Part shown: positions 20,652-34,585 of the stretch, one piece after another
Layout: every line of letters starts with the position of its first letter
Position numbering within the stretch: position 1 is the first letter of the stretch
Assembly (NCBI GenBank): GCA_002211745.1
Contig: CP022114.1
Span: forward strand, 620,001 to 684,000
Reading direction: 5' to 3'
Length of the DNA: 64,000 nt
Source: Kluyvera genomosp. 3
GTDB taxonomy: Bacteria; Pseudomonadota; Gammaproteobacteria; Enterobacterales; Enterobacteriaceae
Made by a program: the position numbers and the translations under genes
Notes under the pieces: generated by a model
Seen by the model: the letters and a program-made list of their open reading frames with translations, nothing else
Databases searched by the model: none
Told to the model about the DNA's origin: nothing

Positions 20652-22138
20652 ATGCAATACATCAAGATCCATGCGCTGGATAACGTCGCGGTAGCGCTCG
20701 CTGATTTGGCTGAAGGAACCGAAGTCACCGTTGATGGGCAGACAGTAACCCTGCGCCAGGCGGTCTCTCGTGGCCATAAATTCGCTTTACGCAATATCGC
20801 GAAAGGTGAAAACGTCATTAAATACGGTTTGCCAATCGGTCATACGCTGGTGGACGTGGCGGCGGGTGAGCATATTCACGCTCACAACACGCGCACGAAT
20901 CTGAGCGACCTGGACACGTATAGCTACCACCCTGATTTCCAGGCGGAAGTTGCCCAAGCGGCCGATCGCGACGTGCAGATTTATCGCCGCGCGAACGGTG
21001 ATGTAGGGGTGCGTAACGAACTGTGGATCCTGCCGACCGTTGGCTGTGTCAACGCGATGGCACGCCAGATGCAGAATCGTTTTCTGAAAGAGACGAATGA
21101 CGCCGAAGGTATCGACGGCGTGCATCTCTTCAGCCACACCTACGGCTGCTCACAACTGGGTGATGACCACATCAACACCCGCACCATGCTGCAAAACATG
21201 GTGCGCCATCCGAATGCGGGTGCCGTGCTGGTGGTGGGCCTGGGCTGCGAAAACAACCAGGTTGATGCGTTCCGCGAAACCCTTGGCGAGTTCGATCCTG
21301 AACGCGTTCACTTTATGGTCTGCCAACACCAGGAAGACGAAGTGGAAGCGGGGATCGAACATCTCCATCAGCTGTACAGCGTGATGCGTAACGACAAACG
21401 CGAGCCGGGCAAACTGAGCGAGCTGAAGTTTGGTCTGGAGTGCGGCGGGTCCGATGGCCTGTCCGGCATTACCGCCAACCGATGCTGGGACGTTTCTCCG
21501 ACTACGTGATTGCCAATGGCGGTACCACGGTACTGACCGAAGTGCCGGAAATGTTTGGCGCAGAGCAATTGCTGATGGATCACTGCCGCGATGAAGAAAC
21601 GTTCGGCAAGCTGGTGACCATGGTCAATGACTTCAAGCAGTACTTCATTGCCCACGACCAGCCGATCTACGAGAACCCATCGCCGGGCAACAAAGCGGGC
21701 GGTATTACCACGCTGGAAGACAAATCACTCGGCTGTACTCAGAAAGCGGGTTCCAGCAAGGTGGTTGATGTTCTGCGTTACGGCGAACGCCTGAAAACGC
21801 CGGGTCTGAACCTGCTGAGTGCGCCGGGTAACGACGCGGTGGCGACCAGTGCCTTAGCGGGCGCGGGCTGTCATATGGTGCTGTTCAGTACCGGTCGCGG
21901 TACGCCTTACGGTGGTTTTGTGCCGACGGTGAAAATTGCCACTAACAGCGAACTGGCGGAGAAGAAGAAACACTGGATCGACTTCAACGCGGGCCAACTG
22001 ATTCACGGTAAAGCGATGCCGCAACTGCTGGAAGAGTTTGTTGATGTCATCGTCGACTTCGCTAACGGCAAGCAGACCTGCAACGAGCGTAATGACTTCC
22101 GCGAACTGGCTATCTTTAAGAGCGGCGTCACGTTGTAA
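20652..22138 (+). CDS. uxaA: Altronate dehydratase
   Basis: Dehydrates D-altronate to 2-keto-3-deoxygluconate. Its N-terminal SAF domain starts MQYIKIHALDNVAVAL; the C-terminal UxaA/GarD domain contains SHTYGCSQLGDDHINTRT, GLGCENNQVDAF, GLECGGSDGLSGITAN and NPSPGNKAGGITTLEDKSLG, with the iron-site region. It is a paralogue of garD at the start of this window. The frame breaks at CC 21479-21480; one added C restores ITANPMLGRFSDY and gives 495 residues, exactly the E. coli length. Operon with uxaC. Confidence 0.95.
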
Positions 22139-22163
22139 TAAAAATGTGATCTGATACGATAAA

Positions 22164-22197
22164 ACGGCGTTTCATCTTCTGAAGCGCCGTTTTTTTA
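22164..22197 (+). terminator. uxaCA terminator
   Basis: AACGGCGTTTCATCTTCTG and GAAGCGCCGTTTTTTT form a stem with a T run, 26 bases after the uxaA stop. Confidence 0.9.
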
Positions 22198-22222
22198 TGC
22201 ATGCTTAACAGGGATCCCTTCC

Positions 22223-22797
22223 ATGACTGCGTATTGGCTTGCCCAGGGCGTGGGCGTTCTGGCGTTTTTAATCGGTATCACCACCTTTATCAACCGCGAC
22301 GAACGACGCTTCAAGTTTCAGCTTTCACTCTACAGCGCCACTATCGGCGTGCACTTCTTTCTGATGGGCGCGTTTCCCGCGGGGATGAGCGCCGAACTCA
22401 ACGTCATCCGTACCCTTATTTCGGTCTATACGCGCCGTATTTGGGTGATGTTTGTGTTTATCGCGCTGACCCTCATCCTCGGCCTTAGCAAGCTGCAACA
22501 CGCGATGGAGCTGTTGCCGATTGCCGGGACAGTTGCCAGTACCTGGGCGCTGTTTCGCTGTAAAGGGCTGACGGTACGCTGCGTGATGTGGTGCTCAACC
22601 GCCTGCTGGGTGATTCACAACTTCTGGCTTGGCTCGATTGGCGGCACGTTGATTGAGGGGAGTTTTCTGGTGATGAACGGCCTGAATATCATTCGTTTCT
22701 GGCGCATGCAGCGTAAAGGTATCGACCCGTTCAAGGTGGAAAAGAAAGTACAGGAAGAAAACCCTCCACCTGACGGCGGAGGGGGAGATGGGATTAG
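22223..22797 (+). CDS. ygjV: Inner-membrane protein YgjV
   Basis: Membrane protein of the YgjV/imm-type family, starting [20 protein letters not shown] and containing [20 protein letters not shown]. As given, the frame stays open to 22855 and would overlap sstT by about 60 bases. If one G is missing from the run at 22781-22785, as elsewhere in this window, it would stop at TAG 22795-22797 after 191 residues, close to E. coli YgjV (183). I give that end; it is an inference. Function unknown. Confidence 0.8.
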
Positions 22798-24042
22798 CTA
22801 CGGAGCGCGTTTTTCTCCAGGCGAGCATCTTCTGCCTGGCAGGCTGCCGCGGTGAACAGAACGTCGGTCGACGAGTTCAGCGCGGTTTCGCATGAATCCT
22901 GCAATACGCCGATAATAAAGCCCACGGCCACGACCTGCATGGCGACATCGTTAGGGATACCGAACATGTTGCAGGCCAGTGGGATCAGCAGCAGTGAGCC
23001 GCCCGCAACGCCGGAAGCCCCGCAGGCACACAGAGAAGCCACCACGCTTAACAACAGTGCGGTTGGTAAATCGACCGGAATACCCAGCGTGTTGACCGCC
23101 GCCAGCGTCAGCACGGTGATGGTGATCGCCGCACCGGCCATGTTGATGGTCGCCCCAGCGGAATAGAGACCGAGTAGGTATCTTTGTCCAGATTCAGCTT
23201 TTCACACAGCGCCATGTTCACCGGAATGTTGGCCGCTGAACTGCGGGTGAAGAAGGCGTAAACGCCGCTTTCGCGCAGGCAGGCCATCACCAGCGGGTAC
23301 GGGTTACGGCGAATTTTCCAGTACACCAGCAGCGGGTTGATCACCAGCGCCACCAGCAGCATACAGCCAATCAACACCAGCAGCAGCTGCGCATAGCCCA
23401 CAGAGTGCTAAAGCCGGTGGTCGCCAGCGTGGAAGAGACCAGGCCGAAGATACCCAGCGGCGCGAAGCGGATCACCAGTTTCACCATAAAGGTCACGGCG
23501 TTAGAGATGTCGTTGATCAGATTCTTAGTGGTCTCATTGCCGTGGCGCAGCGCAAAGCCCAGGCCAACCGCCCACACCAGAATACCGATGTAGTTGGCGT
23601 TCAGCAGCGCATTCACCGGGTTGGAAACCATGCTCATCAGAAGGCCGCGCAGCACCTCGACGATACCGGAAGGCGGCGCAATGTCTTCTGCCGCCGCGCT
23701 TAAATGCAGTGTGGACGGGAACAGGAAGCTAAACAGCACGGCGGTTAATGCCGCGGCAAATGTGCCCAGCAGATAGAGGAACAGGATGGGGCGAATATTG
23801 GTTTTTTGGCCCTGTTGATGGTTGGCGATGGAGGCCATCACCAGCATCAAGACCAGTACCGGCGCGACGGCCTTCAGCGCGCCAACGAACAACGTGCCAA
23901 GCAGGCCAGCGGCAATGGCGGCCGGTTTAGAGACGAGGGCCAGGATAATGCCCAGGATCAGCCCAACCAGGATCTGTTTCACCAGACTTCCCTGAGTCAG
24001 AATACGGAGAAAACCGGATGATGCGGAAGGTTTCGTCATCAT
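22794..24042 (-). CDS. sstT: Serine/threonine:sodium symporter SstT
   Basis: Inner-membrane sodium-driven importer of serine and threonine, dicarboxylate/amino acid:cation symporter family. It shows [20 protein letters not shown] and the family signatures [20 protein letters not shown] and [17 protein letters not shown] at the end. Two breaks, CCC at 23397-23399 and CCCC at 23153-23156, split it into three frames. One added base at each restores [12 protein letters not shown] and [13 protein letters not shown], giving 416 residues (414 in E. coli). Its 3' end meets ygjV tail to tail. Confidence 0.93.
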
Positions 24043-24239
24043 TGCATTCCTTAAAGTGATGAGTTGTGTCTTTCCAGTGACGTATTATTTGTTACGTTTA
24101 TGTCTGGATGTAAAAATATGTTTGCTCGATCGAGTATAAGGAAAGTCTTCGTTTGGGGAAGCATAAAATGCTGAAATTTACGCCACGCGTCATATTATTT
24201 AACTAATAATTTACAACGTGTGACGACAATCAAAAGATG

Positions 24240-24316
24240 GAGCGGCCCGGGTAAGGCGTTTACGCCAGCCCGGGCGGTAAGGGCGAGTCCCGGCGTTGCT
24301 TCCTCGGCCGGGAAAG
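24240..24316. repeat. REP-like GC-rich repeat between alx and sstT
   Basis: GGCCCGGGTAAGGCGTTTAC and the matching CGCCAGCCCGGGC make an inverted repeat with the GTAAGGCGTTTACGCC core common in REP elements. It lies just past the alx stop and could help terminate alx. Confidence 0.6.
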
Positions 24317-24319
24317 AAT

Positions 24320-25287
24320 TTACATTTTCTTTTCTTTTAGATCGTGACGGTGATTTACCCAGGCGTTGATTAGCAGCGTCAATGTCAGAATCCCACCGAC
24401 GACGCCCAGCGAGACCGAGATAGGGATATGGTAGAAATCGACGATCAACATCTTAATGCCGATAAACACCAGAATCACCGACAGGCCGTATTTCAGCATC
24501 GAGAAGCGCTCCGCCACGCCTGCCAGCAGGAAGTACATCGCGCGCAGGCCGAGGATGGCGAACAGGTTAGACGTCAGTACGATAAACGGGTCGGTAGTAA
24601 CCGCAAAGATAGCCGGGATACTGTCGACCGCGAAGATCACATCGCTCAGTTCTACCAGAATCAGCACCAGCAGCAGCGGTGTGGCGAACAGTACGCCATT
24701 TTTACGCGTGAAGAAGTGCTCGTTCTCGATCTTGTCGGTCATGCGTAGGTGGCTGCGCAGCCAGCGTACCAGCGGTTTATCGCCGATCCCGCCTTCATCT
24801 TCTTTCGCCAGCGCCATCTTGATGCCGGTAAACAGCAGAAACGCGCCGAAAACGTACAGCAGCCATTCAAACTGGGAGATCAGCCAGCTACCGGCGAAGA
24901 TCATGATGGTACGCAGTACGATCGCACCCAGAACGCCGTACACCAGCACTCGACGCTGCAACGCGGCGGGCACCGAGAAGTAGCTGAAAAGCATCAGCCA
25001 GACGAAGACGTTATCTACCGCCAGCGATTTCTCGATCAGGTAGCCAGTGAGGAACGCCAGCGCCTGAGGGTCGGCCACCGCGCGGCCCTGAGTCTGGACC
25101 AGATACCACCAGAACGCGGCGTTAAACAGTAATGAGAGGGTGACCCAGACCAGAGACCAGCTTGCCGCCTGCTTCATGGACATGGTGTGAGCGCCGCGAC
25201 GCCCTGTAAAAACAGGTCGATGGCCAGCATGATAACCACGACGACAGCGAATCCGCCCCAGAGCAACGGTGTGCCGACAGTATTCAT
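24320..25287 (-). CDS. alx: Alx, TerC-family membrane protein
   Basis: Inner-membrane TerC-family protein; E. coli Alx takes part in manganese export and is induced at high pH. It starts [20 protein letters not shown]. It holds the TerC pieces [20 protein letters not shown] and [20 protein letters not shown], whose acidic residues probably bind metal. The frame breaks at CCC 25202-25204; one added base restores [19 protein letters not shown], giving 322 residues (321 in E. coli). A long structured leader precedes it. Confidence 0.93.
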
Positions 25288-25291
25288 AGAA

Positions 25292-25545
25292 ATTTCCTTA
25301 CGCATAAAAAAACGGCTAACGTCAGAAGACGATAGCCGTTGCTTTTTATGCATAGACCTCGCCTTCCGGCAAGGTCTCACTTACAACAAAAAAAGAATGC
25401 GCTGACGCATTCCTTTTTCGTTGCCCGGCGACCGGATACGTTTTCACGTATCGTAATGACGATCCACCGACAAGGAAGTTACTCCCTTTGCGGGTAACAA
25501 AATATGACAGGCCATTGATTTCGTCAATGGCCGACAATATCCGTT
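25292..25545 (-). ncRNA. alx leader: PRE / yybP-ykoY-type manganese riboswitch
   Basis: On the minus strand the 250 bases before alx contain the yybP-ykoY hallmark AAAGGGAGTAAC (consensus has one more G), a distal GTATCCGGTCGCCGGGCAAC part, then two successive hairpins, at 25386-25418 and 25305-25341, each followed by a T run. This is the layout of the E. coli pH-responsive element (SraF), where manganese and high pH relieve premature termination and open translation of alx. The G missing from the motif fits the general pattern of lost bases here. Confidence 0.8.
25305..25341 (-). terminator. Intrinsic terminator inside the alx leader
   Basis: On the minus strand AACGGCTATCGTCTTC and GACGTTAGCCGTTTTTTT form a stem with a T run about 20 bases before the alx start; it is the expression platform of the leader riboswitch. 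Confidence 0.8.
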
Positions 25546-25554
25546 TACGTTGCT

Positions 25555-26531
25555 TTACGCATCCGCCGGGAAGACGACGCCAGTCTGGCGACGAATCTCG
25601 GTCTGAACTTTGGCGGTGATGCGGCTGACTTCCAGCCCCGGGTGGTCAACTTCGTTGTTTTCGACCAGGCGCGCAAACTCCTCGGCTTCATACAGCATAG
25701 TATTAATATGCTGCGGCTGACTGAGATCCTGCGCTTTACTGCCGCGCGGCACGAAGGAGACTTTCTGGCATTCGGAGATTTTCTCAATCACCAACGCGCC
25801 CGCTTCCCCTGAATTTCGCTTGGCAGGGTAGAGTCGCTGACTTTCGAGTGTTGCAGCGTCACGCTGAAGTCACCGTAGTCCAGCATCACAACGCCGTGGG
25901 CATCCACGCCGCTCTCCAGCAGGCTGGCTGAAGCCTGAATCTGCTGCGGTTCTCCCCACAGCGCGATGGCGGAGGCCAGGCAGTAAAAACCGATATCCAT
26001 AATCGAGCCGTTGGAGAAGGCCGGGTTAAAGGTATTTGGGTTTTCGCCATCGAGATAGCGCTGGTAGCGCGAGGAGTACTGGCAGTAGTTGATAAACGCC
26101 TTACGGATCTGCCCGAGTTTCGGCAGCGCCTGCTGGAGCTGCTGGAAGTTCGGCAGGCTGGCGGTTTTGAACGCTTCGAACAGCACCACCTGATTTTCCC
26201 GCGCCGCGGCGATCACCCGCTCGGCTTCGTCAATGTTAGAAGCCAGCGGCTTCTCGCAGATGACGTGCTTTTTATGGCGCAAGAACAGCTCGGTTTGCGG
26301 CACGTGCAGCGAGTTTGGGCTGGCAATATACACCGCATCAATAACGTCGCTTTGCGCCATCGCCTCTAACGAGGTGAAGAGGTGCTCAACGGGATAGTCA
26401 TTGGCGAAGCTTTGCGCCTGTTCAAGGCTGCGGGAATAGACGGCGGTCAACTTGTACTTGCCGGTCTCATGGGCGGCATCGACAAACTGGCGGGTGATCC
26501 AGTTTGTTCCAATCACAGCGAAACGTATCAT
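25555..26531 (-). CDS. ygjR: Putative NAD(P)-dependent oxidoreductase YgjR
   Basis: Gfo/Idh/MocA-family dehydrogenase-like protein. The Rossmann start is MIRFAVIGTNWITRQFVDAA; the family lysine motif is VICEKPLASN at about residues 91-100; NGSIMDIGFYCL follows. The frame breaks at CCCC 25806-25809; one added base restores SEIQGEAGALVIEK and the tail ends TGVVFPADA, giving 325 residues (328 in E. coli). Substrate unknown. E. coli ygjQ, normally next to it, is absent here. Confidence 0.9.
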
Positions 26532-26603
26532 AAACGCCTTCAGGCTCCATAAAGGGATTCTGTCGTCAATGTAACACGCCTTTATGACATTGCCAGCGCC
26601 CGA

Positions 26604-27103
26604 CTACGCAGTTTCCTTTAACGAAAGGTGCGTCAGCCAAAGGCGGGTATCAAACTCCAGTTGGTGGTACTGCGGCTCCATATGGCAGCACAGCTGGTAG
26701 AACGCTTTGTTGTGATCTTTTTCTTTCAGATGCGCCAGCTCATGCACCACGATCATCTTCAGAAAGGGTTCCGGCGCAGTACGGAAAACGGTCGCGACGC
26801 GGATCTCGGCTTTCGCTTTCAGCTTGCCGCCCTGAACGCGCGACACGGCGGTGTGCAGCCCCAGCGCGTTTTTCAATACGTGGATCTTGTTGTCGTACAT
26901 GACTTTATTGATCGGCGGCGCGTTGCGCAGATACTGGCTTTTCAGATCCTGGGTGTACTGCCAGAGCGCTTTATCGGTGGCGAAATCGTGCGCGCCCGGA
27001 TAGCGTTTTTCCAGCACTGCCCCAGACGCTGTTCAGCAATCAGCGTTCTCACCTGAGAAAGCAGGTGTTCCGGGTAGCCCTGGAGGTAAGTTAGTTGGTT
27101 CAT
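26604..27103 (-). CDS. ygjP: YgjP-like metallopeptidase
   Basis: Starts [18 protein letters not shown]. It belongs to the YgjP/WLM metallopeptidase-like family (DUF45): the zinc motif HELAH is at residues 121-125, followed by a downstream histidine in [10 protein letters not shown]. The frame breaks at CCCC 27020-27023; one added base restores [14 protein letters not shown], giving 166 residues (167 in E. coli). It is divergent from rlmG. In E. coli it has been linked to ubiquitin-like or pyrophosphohydrolase roles, but its target is uncertain. Confidence 0.9.
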
Positions 27104-27186
27104 CTTCACCCATGCCAATCATAAAAAGTGTATACTCACGCACCCTTTTCAGGGATAAGCCGAAATTTTACCATTCAGGAGGGCCG

Positions 27187-28323
27187 ATGAGCCACACAGA
27201 CAACGGTTTCCGTTCACTGACACTTAAACGTTTCCCGGAGACGGACGACGTTAACCCGCTGCTGGCGTGGGAAGCGGCGGATGAATATCTGCTGCAACAG
27301 CTGGACGATACCGAAATTAGCGGCCCGGTGCTGATCCTGAATGATACCTTTGGCGCGCTGGCCTGTGCGCTGGCTGAGCATACGCCGTACAGCATTGGCG
27401 ACTCCTATTTAAGCGAGCTGGCGACGCGTGAAAACCTGCGCCACAACGACATTGCCGAGTCGAGCGTCAAGTTCCTCGACAGCACCGCGGAATACCCGCA
27501 GGCGCCCGGCGTCGTGCTGATTAAAATCCCCAAAACCATGGCGCTGCTGGAGCAGCAGCTGCGCGCGTTGCGCGAAGTGGTAACGCCAGAAACGCGCATT
27601 ATCGCCGGGGCGAAAGCGCGCGACATCCACACCTCGACGCTGGAACTGTTCGAGAAGGTTCTGGGCCCAACCACCACCACGCTGGCATGGAAAAAGGCGC
27701 GTCTGATTAACGGCACCTTTACCAAACCGGCGCTGGCCGACGCCGCACAAACCCTGAGCTGGAAGCTGGAAGGCACCGACTGGACCATCCACAACCACGC
27801 GAACGTCTTCTCCCGTACCGGGCTGGATATCGGCGCGCGCTTCTTTATGCAGTACCTGCCGGAAAACCTGGAAGGGGAGATTGTGGACCTCGGCTGCGGC
27901 AACGGCGTACTGGGCATGACCCTACTGGCGAAAAACCCGCAGGCGCAGGTAGTGTTTGTTGATGAGTCGCCGATGGCAGTGGCCTCCAGCCGCCTGAACG
28001 TGGAGACGAACCTGCCGGATGCGCTGGATCGCAGCGAGTTTATGATCAACAACGCGCTCTCCGGCGTCGAGCCGTTCCGCTTCAACGCGGTGTTCTGCAA
28101 CCCGCCGTTCCACCAGAAGCACGCGCTTACCGATAATATCGCCTGGGAGATGTTCCACCACGCCCGCCGCTGCCTGAAGATCAACGGCGAACTGTATATC
28201 GTGGCCAACCGTCACCTCGACTACTTCCACAAGCTGAAGAAGATTTTTGGCAACTGCGAGACTATCGCGACGAATAATAAGTTTGTGATTCTGAAAGCGG
28301 TGAAGTTAGGTCGTCGTCGTTAA
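27187..28323 (+). CDS. rlmG: 23S rRNA G1835 methyltransferase RlmG
   Basis: SAM-dependent enzyme making m2G1835 in 23S rRNA. With the start at 27187, which has a GGAGG box, it has 378 residues as in E. coli. An in-frame ATG at 27112 would add an unrelated leader. The N-terminal half is a degenerate methyltransferase-like domain; the C-terminal catalytic half has SAM motif DLGCGNG at 234-240 and catalytic NPPF at 305-308. It ends KLGRRR. The frame is intact. Confidence 0.95.
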   Translation: MSHTDNGFRSLTLKRFPETDDVNPLLAWEAADEYLLQQLDDTEISGPVLILNDTFGALACALAEHTPYSIGDSYLSELATRENLRHNDIAESSVKFLDSTAEYPQAPGVVLIKIPKTMALLEQQLRALREVVTPETRIIAGAKARDIHTSTLELFEKVLGPTTTTLAWKKARLINGTFTKPALADAAQTLSWKLEGTDWTIHNHANVFSRTGLDIGARFFMQYLPENLEGEIVDLGCGNGVLGMTLLAKNPQAQVVFVDESPMAVASSRLNVETNLPDALDRSEFMINNALSGVEPFRFNAVFCNPPFHQKHALTDNIAWEMFHHARRCLKINGELYIVANRHLDYFHKLKKIFGNCETIATNNKFVILKAVKLGRRR

Positions 28324-28329
28324 TCCAGT

Positions 28330-28422
28330 TAACGGTGTAGCCGCCATATCAGGCCTACCTTTGTAGGCCTGATAAGCGAAGCGCCATCAGGCAGTTCGGT
28401 GCAGATTGCCGGATGATGGAAT

Positions 28423-28425
<3 letters not shown>
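28330..28425. repeat. REP/BIME element between rlmG and fadH
   Basis: Perfect inverted repeat ATCAGGCCTAC / GTAGGCCTGAT at 28347-28373 with GCGCCATCAGGC and GCCGGATGATGG alongside. It lies between convergent genes and can form a strong hairpin that would end both transcripts. Confidence 0.85.
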
Positions 28426-30461
<2,036 letters not shown>

Positions 30462-30551
30462 TTATTGTTATGTGGTCGGATGAGTTACTAATTTAGCCGT
30501 CGGCGCCAAAAAGGGAAAAGGGGAATGCAATGATTGTGATGGGATTCAAAG

Positions 30552-30581
30552 AACGCCCCCCACGAAACCGTAGGGGCGTGA
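30552..30581 (-). terminator. patA terminator
   Basis: On the minus strand ACGCCCCTACGG and CGTGGGGGGCGTT form a GC stem followed by CTTT, just past the patA stop. The T run is short. Confidence 0.65.
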
Positions 30582-30583
30582 GT

Positions 30584-31989
<1,406 letters not shown>

Positions 31990-32020
31990 TCACGTATCAC
32001 ACGATACTGAATTAAGTATT

Positions 32021-32035
32021 GCAGGGATTACGCCA
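32021..32035 (-). promoter_or_regulatory. Sigma-54-type promoter of patA
   Basis: On the minus strand TGGCGTAATCCCTGC matches the RpoN pattern TGGC-N8-TGC with correct -24/-12 spacing. It would give a leader of roughly 35 bases. E. coli patA is RpoN- and NtrC-dependent. Confidence 0.65.
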
Positions 32036-32243
32036 CTTCAGCGGCAACGGTGAAAATCGGGATAAATGCCAGGAGAAACCGGTTGTGTACAATATTTAAT
32101 CGTCCAGCGGCTCAAGGATGGGGGGAGGGGAGAAGCGCAAGAGGGCAGGTTGCGCCAGGATGGGCAGATTTTGCGCCGCCATCGCGCAGCATAAAAAAAG
32201 TAGGGCTTTTGTCCATTTTGCGATCTAACGCAAAATTAACAAT

Positions 32244-32270
32244 TAAGGTTAATTAAAATCCCTCCGATAT
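32244..32270 (+). promoter_or_regulatory. Sigma-28 (FliA) promoter of aer
   Basis: TAAGGTTA, 11 bases, TCCGATAT fits the FliA pattern TAAAGTTT-N11-GCCGATAA with exact spacing. It sits 46 bases before aer, which is a class 3 motility gene in E. coli. Confidence 0.7.
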
Positions 32271-32316
32271 AACAATTGTAATACATTTTCTTTCTGCACC
32301 TGAAAAGGATGTCTGT

Positions 32317-33836
32317 ATGTCTACCCTGTCCGACCCAAACTCGTCCACATCATCGCTGGACGAGCGTACTACGCTGATGTCCACCACCGACCTCGATAGC
32401 TACATCACCCATGTTAATGATGCCTTTGTGAAAGTGAGCGGCTACGGCCGCGAAGAGATGCTTGGCAAACCGCACAATCTGGTGCGTCATCCCGATATGC
32501 CAAAAGCGGCGTTTGCTGATATGTGGCGTACGCTCAAGCAGGGAGAACCGTGGAGCGGGATCGTCAAAAACCAGCCTAAAAGCGGCGGCCATTACTGGGT
32601 GCGCGCAAACGCCATCCCGCAGGTGCGTAATGGTAAAACGATAGGCTATATGTCCATCCGCACGATGGCTTCGGCTGAAGAGATTGCCGCCGTCGAGCCG
32701 CTATATCAGGCGCTACGGGAAAATCGCAGCCACAAGCGCCTGCATAAAGGTCTTGTCGTCAGCAAATGCTGGTGGGGCAAACTGGCGACCATACCGCTGC
32801 GCTGGCGTATGCGTAGCGTCACGCTGGGATGTTACCTGCTGCTGGCCGCAAGTCTGCTGACGCTGGGGGCGCCCATATCGGCAGTACTGACATCAGCGCT
32901 GATCGTGTTGCTGGCCACCGCAGTGCTGGAGTGGCAGATTATTCGCCCTATTGAGAACGTCGCCCGTCAGGCGTTGAGCGTGGCCACCGGCGAGCGCAAC
33001 AGCGTAGAGCATTTAAAACGCGGTGATGAGCTGGGATTGATGCTGCGTTCCGTCGGCCAGCTGGGCCTGATGTGCCGTTGGCTGATTAACGATGTCTCAA
33101 GTCAGGTGAACAGCGTGAGCGACGGCAGCGATGTGCTGGCGCGCGGTAACGAAGAGTTGAACCAGCGCACCCAGGAAACGGTGGTCAACGTCCAACAAAC
33201 CGTCGCTACCATGAGTCAGATGGCGGTTTCCGTACAGAATAATTCCCAAACCGCCGCCGAGGCCGACAAGCTGTCGCTGGCCGCCAGCGGCGCGGCCTCT
33301 CAGGGGGGCAGGCGATGCACCGGGTCGTGCAGACGATGGAGGAGATTGCCGACAGCACACAGCGCATTGGCTCGATTACCACGTTGATTAATGATATTGC
33401 CTTCCAGACTAATATCCTGGCGCTGAATGCGGCGGTTGAAGCGGCGCGGGCGGGCGAACAGGGGAAAGGGTTTGCGGTGGTGGCGGGAGAGGTGCGCCAT
33501 TTAGCCAGTCGAAGCGCGACGGCGGCCAATGAAATTCGCCAGTTGATTGAGGCCAGCGCCAGCAAAGTGCAGTCCGGCTCAGAGCAGGTGCACACCGCGG
33601 GACGCACAATGGATGATATTGTCTCGCAGGTGCAGAATGTCACCCAATTGATTGCGCAGATTAGCCAATCGACGTCCGAACAGGCCACGGGGTTGTCTGA
33701 TTTAACTCGTGCCGTGGCAAAGCTGGATGAGATCACCCAGAAAAATGCCGGGCTGGTGGCGGAAAGCGCCAACGTGTCGGCGATGGTGAAACACCGCGCC
33801 AGCCGTTTACAGGATGCGGTGACCGTCCTGCATTAA
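32317..33836 (+). CDS. aer: Aerotaxis receptor Aer
   Basis: Energy- and redox-sensing chemoreceptor. The FAD-binding PAS domain (about residues 1-115) includes YITHVNDAFVKVSGYGREEM and SGIVKNQPKSGGHYWVRAN. A membrane hairpin follows near 165-200, then a HAMP domain and the MCP signalling helices with FQTNILALNAAVEAARAGEQ. The frame breaks in the G run 33303-33308; one added G restores ASQGGQAMHRVVQTMEE, giving 506 residues, exactly the E. coli length. Its stop overlaps the nfeR stop tail to tail. Confidence 0.95.
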
Positions 33837-34351
33837 TCGAGCTGTGAGATCTCCAGCGCCGCGCGGTCAATAACGCCGATAATCTGTTTTAGCTGCGCGT
33901 CGCTGATTTCTCCGTGATTCACCTTCAGGTCCAGCACGGCCTTAAAGTTATCGATCGCCCGTTTCATCTGCGGATTTTTGCGCAGCTCATGCCCTACCAT
34001 TCTGGCCTTTATCCGCGCCTGGATCTGTTCCAGCTGCTCCCGGTTCTCTTCCAGCGTGCGTGCGCCGTCGACGGTGATAGCGATTTTTTTGCGCCCACCG
34101 TCCTCTTCCTGAACCGTAATCAGGCCCTGGTCCTGGAGCAGATCAAGCGACGGGTAGATCACTCCGGGGCTTGGGGTGTAGTTCCCCAGCGTCAGAGCTT
34201 CAACGGCTTTAATCAATTCATAACCGTGGCTGGCGTTGTCTTTCAGAATGTTGAGGAGCACCAGACGCAATTCGCCGTGGCCAAAGAAACGCTGACGGCG
34301 TCCGCCATGATGACCACGTCCGCGATGTTCGGTATCAGAAAGAGAGCTCAT
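33833..34351 (-). CDS. nfeR: PadR-family metal-responsive repressor YqjI (NfeR)
   Basis: Winged-helix PadR repressor of the adjacent reductase gene; in E. coli nickel releases it from DNA. The DNA-binding part has FFGHGELRLVLLNILKDNAS, YTPSPGVIYPSLDLLQDQGL and EEDGGRKKIAITVDGA. It has 172 residues against about 207 in E. coli: the His/Cys-rich N-terminal extension is reduced to a short HRGRGHHGG stretch with no cysteine. The C-terminal dimerisation region is well kept (NPQMKRAIDNFKAVLDLKVN). Confidence 0.9.
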   Translation of the reverse strand: MSSLSDTEHRGRGHHGGRRQRFFGHGELRLVLLNILKDNASHGYELIKAVEALTLGNYTPSPGVIYPSLDLLQDQGLITVQEEDGGRKKIAITVDGARTLEENREQLEQIQARIKARMVGHELRKNPQMKRAIDNFKAVLDLKVNHGEISDAQLKQIIGVIDRAALEISQLD

Positions 34352-34371
34352 TGTTCACGCCTTACTAATAT

Positions 34372-34385
34372 TTAGATATATCTAA
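34372..34385. promoter_or_regulatory. NfeR (YqjI) operator, regulator-proximal
   Basis: TTAGATATATCTAA is a perfect 14-base palindrome about 20 bases before nfeR, followed by a related half ATATCTAAA. The same TAGATATATCTA core occurs before nfeF. Confidence 0.75.
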
Positions 34386-34521
34386 TTTATATCTAAATTT
34401 ATGTCTTTATCAATATGGAAATGAATATTTCTATATGCCATTGATTTTAATTGGTTTAATTTTGTGGTGTCATTTTTATTGCTCGTTTTCGTCTATATCA
34501 TAAAAATTGCTTGCTTTCTTC

Positions 34522-34540
34522 TTAATTGGCAATCATTATC
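34522..34540. promoter_or_regulatory. Fur box upstream of nfeF
   Basis: TTAATTGGCAATCATTATC matches the 19-base Fur consensus at 13 positions, with a perfect right half AATCATTATC. It fits iron control of a ferric reductase. Confidence 0.65.
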
Positions 34541-34554
34541 ATTTGCAAAATGTT

Positions 34555-34566
34555 TAGATATATCTA
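34555..34566. promoter_or_regulatory. NfeR (YqjI) operator, nfeF-proximal
   Basis: TAGATATATCTA, a perfect 12-base palindrome repeating the core of the site at 34372-34385, ends 19 bases before the nfeF start. Confidence 0.75.
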
Positions 34567-34585
34567 TTTGCCAGAGAGACGCTCA

